From Ctenosaura bakeri (lineage: Eukaryota; Chordata; Lepidosauria; Squamata; Iguanidae): DNA of 64,000 bases. The notes under the pieces are model-generated. The model was not told the DNA's origin and ran no database searches. It saw only the letters and a list, made by a program, of their open reading frames with translations. Location: contig CAOLHI010001475.1 of NCBI GenBank assembly GCA_948474755.1, positions 186,001-250,000 of the forward strand, in the 5' to 3' direction. Positions 35,452 through 45,225 of this stretch are shown piece by piece (within the stretch, counting starts at the first letter, position 1; each line of letters starts with the position of its first letter). A program made the translations under genes and the position numbers.

Positions 35452-35841
35452 TCATGCATAAATATGCACAATTTCTCCAAAATAGGCGAACAAAGGAAGG
35501 CCAGAATCCTGTTGGCACACTATATACAGTGTATGGTATATAGAGTTCATGATTCTAATTTTCCAAAAGTTGAAACAGGTTGCAAATAGCATAGATTGAA
35601 AGTAGTCTTGAACAATTTCTTCTTCTGCACTACAGGTTTTAAAAATCAGGTTTTCCGTCAAGGCCATTGTCCAAGGCCCATATAACCACCAACAGAACGA
35701 AAAACCCTGCAGATTCTTCCAATCTTTTGCAGTTCCCATTTTTGCTGCACTGGAGGTAGGTATCAAGATAAAATTTCTATGTATTAAATCTGCAACTCTA
35801 GCCACCTCTTGGCAAGGAAAAAGAATCTGTGTTTCTTGCAA
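35452..35841 (-). pseudogene. L1 ORF2 extreme C-terminus, antisense fragment
   Basis: The 129-codon minus-strand frame reads AAKMGTAKDWKNL near residues 33-45, then WWLYGPWTMALTENLIFK (about 51-68) and a following acidic/aromatic stretch ending in ATCFNFWK. This resembles the end of L1 ORF2, where AARxxIAxxWK precedes WxxKxWExxLxEKLTF. There are no stops across about 390 bases, which is fortuitous given that the rest of the element is absent. It is distinct from the plus-strand L1 copy at 20190. Confidence 0.5.
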
Positions 35842-36753
35842 ACCACATCTTATCAGTATTTATCAGTATTTAGATTCCTGGAATTGAATGTCAATGCTAA
35901 ATTTGTCCAGATCATTTTTTCTCAAATCTACCAGATTTCTGATCCTGGTGCTCATGTTTTTCCAGATATATTGTTTTGAAAATAACAATAAAGCTTGCCT
36001 ACTGTTTTATAGTTTCAGTCACTCAGGTTTGCCCCTAAGAAGACTGCAACCTCCATACTGCCCAAACCCTTATTCAGATAGTTTCCACATTGTTGTATCA
36101 TATCAATCTCCCTGACAGACATAATGGCTGGTCTCATTAGAGTAGCAGAAGAATAAAAAGAAACAAGGTGGATTCTAATGCTTTTATTAAGCATTAGTAG
36201 GGTAAAGCTTTTCTTCCAGGCAATCCCGTGCTGCACTGAAGAATTAAATTCCACCATTCCCTCCTTCACACTGACAAGTAATTCCCTGCTTGATATGTTA
36301 ATCTCTCTTTCTGCTTCTGTACTGAAATTAAGAAAGAGCTTTTCTATTATAGTAGTGACTCACACTGATAGCACTTGTAAGTACTTCATTGTTACTGAAC
36401 ATGCAGATGGAAAGCCTGGATATAATTTTATAACCCTTGCTTTGAGATAATGACAAAATATAGGACAAGTCAGTGATTTTGGCTGTATGACAGCTCTTCC
36501 TACGTGCTCTCTCTCACTCACTCACTCACACACACACACACACAGATACAAAGAGACACACTTATGTTGCATTGTCACAAAATCAGACAGTGACAGGTGA
36601 CAGGTTGCCTTATGTTAAAGGATATGTTGAAACAGTCTTGCCTCAGTTCTGATTTCTTGCAGCCATCTCCTGCCTGACACTGGATAAGTCAGGTGATAAC
36701 ACAAAGTAACTTAATGTAAAAATTTAAGCCAAATGATGCTTTCCTTCACACTA
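35842..36753. other. unique sequence with a short (CA)n
   Basis: (CTCA)n/(CA)n lies at 36511-36544. No exon is seen. Confidence 0.4.
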
Positions 36754-36841
36754 TGGCCACTTCTGCGCTAGACTGTTATAGTGCTATTATACCACTTTCA
36801 ATGTCCTATGGAATCCTGGGGTTTGCAGTTAGGGAGGGGCA
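36754..36841. mobile_element. MITE family A, left half only
   Basis: It runs from TGGCCACTTCTGCGCTAGAC to GGTTTGCAGTTAGGGAGGGGC and stops. The missing half has the same break phrase, GCCCCTCCCTAAACTGC, as the fragment at 38411-38499, so the two may be parts of one element. Confidence 0.88.
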
Positions 36842-37059
36842 AAGACAATTATCTTTTCTCAGATAATTCCTAGATGCCCAGTGGTTTATTACAGATTCAA
36901 AGAGCAAAACCTACTAGTTCAAAGGAGGGAGAAAAACATGGATTCCAATGTCCACGACAAAGGCCTAGATTAACACGGAACCCCAAACAGATTGAATATC
37001 TGACCAGAAATTTCTTTAGACTGTTTTTTTTTAAAAAACCTGAAGACCACCTATTAAAA

Positions 37060-37590
37060 GGATAGTTCCATCACTTTGTTGCTACCTGCCAATGCTACCT
37101 GGTAAACCCAGAGCAGCTGAAGGCACCTTTCCGCACCCTATTTTTTCATGCAGACATCTAGTAGTGATCCCAGCATCAGCTCTGCCAGGAGGGTAGCATG
37201 ATGTGAGCCCTCCCCTCTGTGCCAGCAGGCTCCCTGGTGAAAGAAGCACCATGGCCACACCTCTTCCTTCTGCAGTGCAGCCAGGTACCTTCCCAGGCTG
37301 CACTGTGGCAGGAAGTTCATCCATTGTGCTTCCTGGGCTTCTACAGGACATGTAAGTCCATGATGGTGGTGTGATCATGGGTCATTGAGGGGAATGGGGA
37401 AAGGGAAAACCTGTCAATTATTTAATCCATGATTGTGCTGCCTGGGGACAGGAGAAAATTGGGACTGTGATGATGTCATGTACAAGTGTCATTGTGGTCC
37501 CATCCTTCTCCCATCCCCATGGCATGTTGGGAGGGTGGTGCTGAAAGGACCATAGAAGCTGTCTTATCTGACAAACCCCTGGAACTGGCC
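37060..37590. mobile_element. long hAT-like MITE
   Basis: The left end GGATAGTTCCATCACTTTGT pairs imperfectly (14 of 20) with the reverse complement of the right end, GGCCAGTTCCAGGGGTTTGT. The interior phrase GCAGTGCAGCCAGGTACC, then TTCCCAGGCTGCACTG, is shared in part with the element at 42397-42788. It is GC-richer than its flanks, and its 60-98-codon minus-strand frames are not genes. Confidence 0.5.
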
Positions 37591-38029
37591 TAAATGCATA
37601 GTTAAGTCTCTCCAGACTCCAAAAAACCACAAGCTCAAGATAGGCAACCCAGTGTCCTCCAGATCTTTTAGACTCTTATTTGTTTTTTTCTTCCTATTTT
37701 CAAACTTATTATTTATTTATTTATTTATTATATTTATTTATTTATTATTTATTATTACATTGCATCATCTTAACTCCAAAATCAACTTCTTTGTCCTCCA
37801 TACGCCTATTCCAATAATAACAGATATTGCAAATTAATAAATATAATAAAATATAATAAGCATAAGAGATAAGAACCCAATAAATTGCACTTGGTCAATA
37901 AGCTTATAACAATTAATTGAATTTACCAAGATGTGCTATAATTAATAAACTTAATTAATATTGTGTGTGTGTGTGTATATATATATATAAAATGGCAGAA
38001 ATCTACCAAAATTATAGTTGTATTAAATT
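37591..38029. other. AT-rich sequence with (TTTA)n and (TG)n(TA)n tracts
   Basis: TTTA units lie at about 37703-37755 and TG then TA units at about 37962-37990. No exon. Confidence 0.6.
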
Positions 38030-38239
38030 CATTTTTTGGTAACTGATATAGAACTAAGCATTCATTCCTTCACTAGATGAAAGTTTAAGAAAGAGCTTTT
38101 GTTTTGTTATGTTTATGTTTTTGTTTTGGTATATATATTCCGATGGATATATTTATTACATACAGTATACAATGTCACATTACTCAAATCAAGTCACCGT
38201 TCCTTTGATGTAATGTAATCCTGACATTATTGTCATTTT

Positions 38240-38405
38240 CATAACTTAATTTTTTTTAATAAAAATATGAAAAAACACTGATGGTAAAAGTGGACAACCT
38301 TGTCTTGTTCCTTTATTGATTCTCATTGGTTCTGTTTTGTTTTAATATTGGAGCTGTTTGGTCCTTATATATAGGCTTGATCCAATTTATATAATCTTTG
38401 CCTAA
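38240..38405 (-). pseudogene. L1 reverse transcriptase fragment, antisense
   Basis: On the minus strand, 38311 down to 38282 encodes GTRQGCPLLP, the L1 reverse-transcriptase box usually written GTRQGCPLSP. Just upstream in the coding sense (about 38398-38350), in another frame, lies DYINWIKPIYKDQTA, matching the FIxWIKxIYxxxxA segment that normally precedes it. Order and spacing are right for L1 ORF2, with a frame slip and a stop between. The element probably extends toward 38030 in decayed form. It abuts the family A half at 38411. Confidence 0.7.
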
Positions 38406-38410
38406 ATAAA

Positions 38411-38499
38411 GGCCCCTCCCTAAACTGCAAACCCCAGGATTCCATAGGATGTTGAAAGTGAAGTAATAGCACTGTAACAGTCTGATATGGAAATGGCCT
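38411..38499. mobile_element. MITE family A, right half only
   Basis: It starts GGCCCCTCCCTAAACTGC and runs through GGATTCCATAGGATGTTG to TATGGAAATGGCC. It complements the left half at 36754-36841. Confidence 0.88.
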
Positions 38500-38779
38500 A
38501 TATCTCCATACACAAAACTTCCACTGTTTTTAGATCTTTGAGAGTGGACTTTTTTGGTCTCACCACCATAACAGGCATGTTTGATGTGGACATGGGAGAG
38601 AGCCGTCTTGCTGACTGCTCCCAGGCTGTGGAACTCTCTCCTACAAGAGACACAATTGGCCTGTCTCTGTTCTCTTTCCACTGGCAGGCAAAGTTCATTT
38701 TTCTAAGGGAGGACCTTGCCTTTATGTTTTTAAAGTGTTTTAAATTATTTTAACTTTGTGCTTTTAAGAGTATAGTTTA
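38500..38779 (+). mobile_element. LINE 3' region, L2-like, sense (part 1)
   Basis: The phrase AGGCTGTGGAACTCTCTCCT, then AAGAGACACAATTGGCC and CTGGCAGGCAAAG, then TTTTAAATTATTTTAAC, is the sense-strand form of the common reptile LINE 3' end (GGCTGTGGAACTCCCTxCC...TTTTAA repeats). The open frames (38487-38753 + and 38313-38681 -) are incidental. It is interrupted at 38780 by a CR1 end and resumes at 38943. Confidence 0.55.
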
Positions 38780-38942
38780 GAATCATAGAATCATAGAAAT
38801 GTAGAGTTGGAGGAAACCACAAGGGGCATCAAGTACAACCCCCTACCATGCAGGAATACACAATCAAAGGCATTCTTGAAAGATGGCCATCTAGTTTCTT
38901 GTTTCAAAACCTCCAAACAAGAAGATTCCACCATACTCCAAT
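38780..38942 (-). mobile_element. CR1 LINE 3' end, antisense
   Basis: It begins GAATCATAGAATCATAGAAA, the reverse complement of the short (ATTCTATG)-type repeat that ends CR1 elements. It continues with GTTGGAGGAAACCACAAGGG and CAAGTACAACCCCCTACC, the antisense of the CR1 3' untranslated region. It lies inside an L2-like 3' end. Confidence 0.8.
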
Positions 38943-39060
38943 GTTTTAGCATTTAATTGATTTTAACTTTTGTATAATAAGATTTTAGTTTTATTTTGTT
39001 TTAATTCCTTATAAGCCATCTTTCCCCATTCCAGGAGAAAAAAAAGGACATGAAACAAAC
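38943..39060 (+). mobile_element. LINE 3' region, L2-like, sense (part 2)
   Basis: It resumes with TTTAGCATTTAATTGATTTTAAC and ends TTATAAGCCATCTTTCCCC, then CAGGAGAAAAAAAAGGAC and an AAAC tail, the usual terminal phrase of this LINE. Confidence 0.5.
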
Positions 39061-40023
39061 AAACAAACCAAGTAGCTGTAAATGTATGACAATTGCAAAC
39101 AACAACAACAACAACAACAATAAATAGTTTTAATCACCAAGTGTGTCATTATATATTATTTTTTAGAGAATTTCCCTTGGCCTCTTCAACTGCTGCCCCA
39201 TAATACTAAAAATGTTATTAAAACAAGAGCAAGAGAACCAAATCATTTGTTATAAAAAATAAAAAAAAATCTAGCTTCCACTCATCTTCAAACACAAATC
39301 TATTTTTCATATTTTCCTGAACCATTTCTTATGATTATCTAGTATATCATCAAAGATCAATTAATCACTTTCTCTATGAACCACAAACACATTTTATTAA
39401 TCTTGGCTTACAAATATGTACCCCATTAAAAAGATTAATTACAAATATTTTTATAACAGTGGAAAACTGGTACTATTTTTCAAGTGTCAATGGATGTTTA
39501 TGCACATATTTTGGAAGTATTTTCCTATAACAATTCTTGCTTACTTCCAGAGTTTGGTAATGGAATATGATTTCCACATATTTTATGTATTTTGCAGGCA
39601 TAGACAAGCTAATCTTATGTCCAATCTATAATACTTCAAATCAGGATCCCCACAGACATTCTTGCTTTAAATTCTTTACTGACCAAATTAGTCAAACAAA
39701 CATAAAATGCCTTCCATAGTGTCCAAAAATTGTAGCTGGTACAAGAGGAGGCAGCTCCTGATGTACTGTAGAAAATAGCACTATAACAGTGTAGTGTGGA
39801 AATGACCTATATCTTGCTGCTCTTACATAAACTGCAGTGACTTGTAGTTTGTTTCTGGACCTAATTCAAGGTAATGCTACTCACTCATAAAGCCTTAAAC
39901 TGGCTTAAGCCCAGGATATCTGTCAGGCCACCTCATCCTGTATGTAACTTTATGTACCTATCTGTAGGTTGATATTCTCTTCAAGGTCCTGGTCTACATC
40001 CCCCTACTAAGAGTGACAATTGT
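39061..40023. other. AT-rich sequence; CAA tract; 37-bp MITE fragment
   Basis: (CAA)n lies at about 39100-39121. A short right-end fragment of MITE family A lies at 39772-39808 (AAATAGCACTATAACAGTG, then TAGTGTGGAAATGACC). No exon. Confidence 0.6.
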
Positions 40024-40560
40024 TGAGAACAGAGAATCATGAAATTGGAATCGACCTTAACGGCCATTCAGCCAACACACTGTTGTGTAATAATACACAG
40101 CTAAAGCACTGAGAAAGGGCCATCCAGTCTCTTTAAACAACCTCCAATGCAGGAGAACACATTACCCCCAAGACAGTGCATTCCACTTTCAGAAAGTTCT
40201 TTCCATAGGGAATTTCCTCCTAATTTTCAGTAGAATTTATATTCTTGTGATTTTAATCCACTGATTCAGTGTTCTAGTTTCTAGAGCAGCAGAAGACAAG
40301 CTTGCTCCATCTTCTATATGACATTCCTTCAGATGTTTAAAGTTGGCTGTCATGTCGTCTTTCAAACTTCTCTTTCTCAGGCTAAACGTACCCAGCTAAG
40401 CTGTTCCCCATTAGGTTTGGTTTCCAGAGCTTTTTAAACACGTTGATAACTGTACATTTTTCAGCTTGTCAATATCCTTCTGGAACTGTGGTGCCCAGAA
40501 CTGGACAAAGTACTCCAAACGAAATCTGACCAAAGGAGAATAAGGTTGTCCAATTAGCTG
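40024..40560 (-). pseudogene. CR1 LINE 3' part with end of ORF2, antisense
   Basis: The plus strand starts AGAATCATGAAATTGGAATC, the antisense of the CR1 end. It runs through GGGCCATCCAGTCTCTTTAA and TTCAGATGTTTAAAGTTGGC to CTGTGGTGCCCAGAACTGG. In the minus-strand frame ending at 40411, residues about 83-110 read VRFRLEYFVQFWAPQFQKD then IDKLKNVQ, equivalent to the CR1 ORF2 C-terminal signature (VRPHLEYxVQFWxPHYxKDIxxLExVQ). The key Pro-His are lost and no complete ORF remains. Confidence 0.75.
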
Positions 40561-41465
40561 AGTTTGGACACTGCAGTCCTGTTGATACTGTATTTTCTCT
40601 GAAGAGGTCAATTTACCTCTCATCTCTATCACTGCAGACAAAGATGTACAAGGGATGATGAAGGGTTTGATTTCTTCTGCATTTTTAGGCAAATTGACAA
40701 CCCCATGCAGGTATTCAGTCTGCTCACACAAGGTCTGAAAACTATGTGTTTGTGGGGGAATATGCAGCCATGAATACAAGCATGACCCCTAACATCTCAT
40801 TCTCAGTCCTCTGCTTTCTTACATTGTTGCAGAAGGTGTAATAAGAGCTCCAATTCATGTTTATTTCAATTTATATAGAAGCCTCTGCAAGATTTGGAAC
40901 CCCAGGAGAAAGCTTAGGATGGAAATAATATTCAGAAATATTTTTAAAATGGTCAAAAATATGTCTCTTGAGTGTGATGAAATCCTGAGTAGGATAAACA
41001 TGGACAGATAAGAATCTTCGCCGTACAGGACTTAATATGCCTATGGGTTTTGTTTATTATGTGTGTGTGTGTGTTAAGAAAACAGGATTTCTATCCAGGA
41101 AACAGCATTTTTGTGATTTCAAAGATTATTTCTTGATGTTTTCAGTGCAAATGCTATTTTTTGAAACAATACAAATGCTGAAAATGCTGTTTTAATCCAA
41201 AAAATGCTATTCTGTGTACAAAAATCTCACATGTGAAGCTTATGCATAATAAGTCCTGGACTGAAAATCAACTTTGAAAAACTGTACAGTTGCATTGATT
41301 TTTTTCCCCATTGGGAAGAAAATGGCTCAGATTACTTACTGTCTCCTTCAAGAATGAAATTAGCAAAGAATTAAATCCTTAGAGAAAGCAGGCTGAACAG
41401 TAATAGTGATAACTTGGTCTTGAAAGATTTCTACTAGTTTGGATAGGATTCTAGTAGGACACTAA
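40561..41465. other. unique sequence, no gene seen
   Basis: It contains a short (TG)n at 41059-41074. Some upstream CR1 sequence may extend into 40561-40790, but I cannot confirm it. Confidence 0.35.
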
Positions 41466-41995
41466 CTAGTGTGTCTTGCAGCATAGGTGACACCAGATGG
41501 ACACCATGACAAATATGGACAGACCTATGGTTATCATGGAGGGCATGAAGTCCTGAGCTGCTCCTGACACAGAAGTCTCCACATGCATGTTGAAGCATCC
41601 CAGCAGAACCAGCTGAGGGGACTCCAACATCACTGCCAAGACAAACTCAGCCAGCTCTGGAAGGGAGACTATTGACCAGTAGTCTGGGTGGTAGATGAAC
41701 AGAACCCCTATTCTTTCCTGTCCATGCACCTTTAAGTGCACACATTGAAACCCAGCAGACTGGGAGACAGGGCACATGATGAGGGAGATGGAATCACAAT
41801 AGACCTCCGTTTCTGCTCCTAGACCTCTCCTGATGCTCTGCGGAGAACCCAAGTTGACAAAGCTGGGAGATGTTAACTGCCCCCAAGTTCATCTACACAG
41901 GTCTCCATAATACATGCCAGGTCAGCAGACTCATCCAAGAGCAGTTCCTGGATCAAGGGTGTTTTTCTGTTTACCAACCTGGAACCTGAAAAAGG
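41466..41995 (-). pseudogene. L2-like LINE endonuclease fragment, antisense
   Basis: The 128-codon minus-strand frame (41466-41852) reads SPQLVLLGCFNMHVET at about residues 78-93, then GAAQDFMPSMITIGLS. This is the apurinic-like endonuclease motif of L2/CR1-type LINEs, normally LLxLGDFNxHxD...AxDFxxxMxxxGLS. The catalytic Asp of GDFN is replaced by Cys here, and the frame ends soon after, so it is inactive. Sequence up to about 41995 continues the match upstream without an open frame. A more decayed relative is at 30040-30460. Confidence 0.65.
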
Positions 41996-42396
41996 GAATG
42001 AGCTAGTATTACTCCACTTTGTTCCTTGTTCTGTTACTTCCCCTGCATCAAGAGTGATATAAGACAGTTTCTCCTATATGTGGATACCTTCCATACAATT
42101 TCTACTTTTTTTTTTTTTTTTGGTTCCCAGCTACAAAGAATTCACACATATGGGAAGCTTTCCAATTCAGAGATGCAACAGAACAGGGAACAAGGAAGGT
42201 GGGCCTAGCATGTTTACTCCTTTTGTGTGTTGATAATATACTCTTAGATAATGACTGCACAGGTCATAACTGTTCCCCTTAATATTGGAACCAGCTCTCC
42301 AATTGCTCAAATACATAGACTTTGCTAACTGAATATTAAAACCATCCATAATACTGGTTTACCATTCTGGAACTGCTAATGTAGTTCAAGGCAAAA
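41996..42396. other. unique sequence with T18 run
   Basis: A T homopolymer lies at about 42104-42121. Nothing else is recognised. Confidence 0.4.
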
Positions 42397-42788
42397 GCCC
42401 TTTTTGTACCTTACCTTTTCCCGGTGCTTGAGCAGGAAGACTTCAGAAGAATGCACTCGCATCCCTCCTGCTTGGGCTCCACAGCTGCTTCCTGGTCACG
42501 CAAGTGCCCCCCCTCTTCTGTTTGCAGTGCAGCCTGGGACTTCCCAGGATGCGCTGAGGAGAGGACGCACAACTGACCCAGCTCCCGAGGCTCTGCACAC
42601 AAGGTAAGTGCATACAGGCCCCTGGAGCAATGCATGACTGCGCAGCATTTTCGGCTTTGAGCCGAAAATGAAAAAAAATGCATGCACGGTCCACATCAGG
42701 CTCTTGAGTGCATCATGTGGACTGCTCCTCACATTTATGTGATGCTCAAGGGGCCCTTTCGCTTCAGAAATGTCATGTGAAAAGGGCC
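42397..42788. mobile_element. hAT-like MITE with internal hairpin
   Basis: The left end GCCCTTTTTGTACC matches the reverse complement of the right end, GGCCCTTTTCACATGAC. The interior phrase TTTGCAGTGCAGCCTGGGAC, then TTCCCAGGATGCGC, links it to 37060-37590. A perfect 11-bp hairpin sits at 42646-42670. Open frames of 67-90 codons on both strands are GC-driven and have no domain. Confidence 0.55.
42646..42670. other. perfect 11-bp hairpin, 3-base loop
   Basis: CATTTTCGGCT pairs with AGCCGAAAATG around a TTG loop. Outside it, ATGCATG near 42630 and near 42680 can add an outer pairing. Confidence 0.9.
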
Positions 42789-43994
42789 AAAGAGTGGAAG
42801 AATATATTCAAAGCTAGAAACAGAATTTAAAGTGCCATCAACATTCTGTTCCTTATTTTTATACTACAGAAAGGAAAACAAAGGGATGAGGAGGAATCCA
42901 GCCATATCTTTAAAACTTGCTGATTTATTTTACAGTGAGCTTTTAAGGATTTGAATACATTTTTTCAGATGCACTGAAGCTCCATTAGGGAACGTGCATC
43001 AGTACATCGGAAGAAGTGCAAAAGCTCAAGTTGAATATATCAACTTTAAACATGCTATTAGATTTCCTCCCTCCTTTCCTTTTTACACACAGAGTAACAA
43101 GGCTATCACTTTGGAAAGTATCTTTATGCCTGACCCTCTAAAGCAATACAGTATGTGTGTGTGTGTGTGTCTGTCTTGGGAGGGGAGTTAAACCACTCTA
43201 GTAATGCAAAGACTTATAATTTTTCAACTGCTGCTTGGCCAAGACCTTTGTTAAGGAATGCAATCACTTTTTTCCCAATGGCCTCTACCTGAAAATGGGC
43301 AGACCTGAGGTGTCCTTGCTGAGTTTTGGCTCTTTTAGCAGCCCTTGATATGCTTCATCAATGAGTTGCTGTTTGCTCCTCTGTGGGAAGTGGCAGAGAC
43401 AAGCAAGATAGTTTTACAATGACTCCATTCACGCTTTTCAGGTGTGACCAGAGGTTGTGATGGGTAATTGGTTTTACACCCCAGGTACTCTCCTGGTTCC
43501 ATTCTTTTCTCTTTCTGGTCAACGCAGATGTGAAATGGATTGAGGTGAGACGCATGTGGCACCAAAGGCACAGCTGCTGAAGTAATCTTTATCTCTGTTT
43601 GTCCTCTGAAAGCCAATTCATGCTATCAACATGATCAAGCACTAAAGCTTTTCTGGTCCCGTACTTTAGACTACAAGCAGGAGGTCAAACACTATTTTAG
43701 AGTCAGGAAAAGTACAGAAAGGCCAACCAAAAGTATCAGGGGTGTGTGAAGAAAATTCAACTGCATGGAAAGATTGCAGCATTTATGAGGCAAGTAGGAG
43801 GGGAAAAATAGTGGCAATGCATAAAATGATGTATGGTACGGAGAAACAAAAGTTTTGCTCCCATCCAGTAAGAATAGAATCTGTAGTCAGTAATCTGTAA
43901 TCTGAAGATGAATAGATGAAGATTAAGGAAAGACACTGCCAAGAACTGCTTGAAACATGGACTTTGCTTCCCATAAGGTGGTGATAGCCATCAT
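42789..43994. other. unique sequence, no gene seen
   Basis: (GT)n at 43154-43171. No exon is recognised. Confidence 0.4.
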
Positions 43995-44356
43995 TTTAGA
44001 AGCGTTTTAAAACAACATTTATTTTATTAAATTATATCCACCTTTCTCTTAATATGGTACCTACAGCAGCTTACTATATAAGATAAAGCAAAAAATAGCC
44101 AAAACAATATAGGATGCAAAAGTTTAAAAACCACTGAACAAACAATTCATTAATTTAAAACAGTTACAAACTCACCAAAAGCATTGTAAAAATACAGCAC
44201 CCCACATTTTAAAAAAATCTTCTGGCTCAACCAGTTAAAAGCTGAAAGCATGCTCAAATAAATGAAAAGCATTTTGCTTGCTGCTGAAAAGAGGGCAGAG
44301 AAGGGGACATCTGAACCTCCCTTGGGAGGAAATTGCATAGCATAGGAGCAGTCATT
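43995..44356 (-). mobile_element. LINE 3' region, L2-like, antisense (outer part 1)
   Basis: It begins with TTTATTTTATTAAATTATATCCACC, the antisense of a LINE tail. It continues with GGCTCAACCAGTTAAAAGC, then CTGCTGAAAAGAGGGCAGAG, and ends CATAGGAGCAGTCATTG, where a MITE interrupts it. The phrase CATAGGAGCAGCCACC in the copy at 16063-16080 shows the expected continuation. Confidence 0.6.
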
Positions 44357-44899
44357 GGCCCTTTCCGCATGAGGCGAGGGAATCTCTCTGTGCCATTACC
44401 TACCGCTTCTTCTGGGATCTGAAGCAATGCGGACTGTCCCTGAAGCCCTTCTGCGGGCCTCCTCCTCTGTCCAGGGTGAATTGGAGAAGTGCGAGGTCTG
44501 TAGATCTGCACTGCTCCGGCTTCCAAAATGGTGGCTTCCGGCTTCCAAAATGGCGGCTTCCTGCTTCCAAAATGGCAGCTTCTGGTTGGTCATGGGTCCC
44601 GACCAACTGCTGAAGCTTGCCACGCCTAAAGCCCACCCTCCGCAGATTGCAGGCTTGCATTGGTTCGAGCCTGCGAATCTGCACAAGGGAGCAGGAACGC
44701 AATGGCACGTTCCAGGAAAATAAAGATCTGGTTTTTGCGGTCTTTAGAAAACATGCTGGAGGACCACTTGGGGTCGTTTTGGAGTGGACTGGGGTGTGGA
44801 TCTCTGGTAAGTAGTCTGCTCCTAGTCCACTCCAAGGTGCAGACAACCTCCGTGAGAGGACGCACTGCCCCGTTCTAATTGCCTGGTGTGGAAAGGGCC
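44357..44899. mobile_element. long hAT-like MITE nested in a LINE
   Basis: The ends GGCCCTTTCCGCATGAGGCG and, in reverse complement, GGCCCTTTCCACACCAGGCA match at 15 of 20 positions. CATTG borders both sides (44353-44357 and 44898-44902), consistent with a short target duplication. On removal, the LINE reads GCAGTCATTGAGAAGGG continuously. It is GC-rich inside and has overlapping open frames on both strands up to 148 codons, none with a transposase motif. It includes the 22-bp triplication at 44520-44585. Confidence 0.7.
44520..44585 (+). repeat. three 22-bp tandem units with YY1-like core
   Basis: Units begin at 44520, 44542 and 44564. Each is close to CTTCCAAAATGGCGGCTTCC plus two bases. 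The middle unit contains AAAATGGCGGC, the known YY1 consensus; the outer two carry one change (GTGGC and GCAGC). Binding is not shown by sequence. Confidence 0.85.
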
Positions 44900-45189
44900 A
44901 TTGAGAAGGGTTTCTTTTGTTTCCTCACCAGACAAGTCTGTGAGGGTGATGGCAATGAGAAAAACCTTTTCATTGAAGACCATAAAAATTGGGCAGGCAG
45001 ATAGGAGGAGGTACTATCCTTCAGATGTGTGGACCTAAGCCCTATGGAGCTGTATTAGTTATAACCAGTACTTTAACCTGCACCTGGAATCAGACTGGTA
45101 GGCCATGAAGCTGTTTCAACAAGGGACTTGTATGTTCCTTATAACCAGCCCTAGCCGCAGCATTTTGGGCCTACTGAACTTTTAGAAGA
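44900..45189 (-). mobile_element. LINE 3' region, L2-like, antisense (outer part 2)
   Basis: Continuation of the interrupted LINE: GAGAAGGGTTTCTTTTGTTT, then AGGAGGTACTATCCTTCAGA, CCTAAGCCCTATGGAGC and CCTGCACCTGGAATC, and CAGCATTTTGGGCC. These are in the same order as the antisense reptile LINE (GAGAAGGCCCT...CCAAGCCxTxAAGGGC...CACCTTGAATC...GCATTCTG). Confidence 0.6.
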
Positions 45190-45225
45190 GATACATACAT
45201 ACATACATACATACATACATACATA
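45190..45225. repeat. (ATAC)n microsatellite
   Basis: Nine perfect ATAC/CATA units at the end of the antisense LINE. Confidence 0.96.

Noticed and set aside
44400..44846. 148-codon minus-strand frame as a transposase or host gene
   Set aside because: The GC-rich MITE interior gives frames on both strands; the 22-bp triplication produces repeated residues; no transposase motif.
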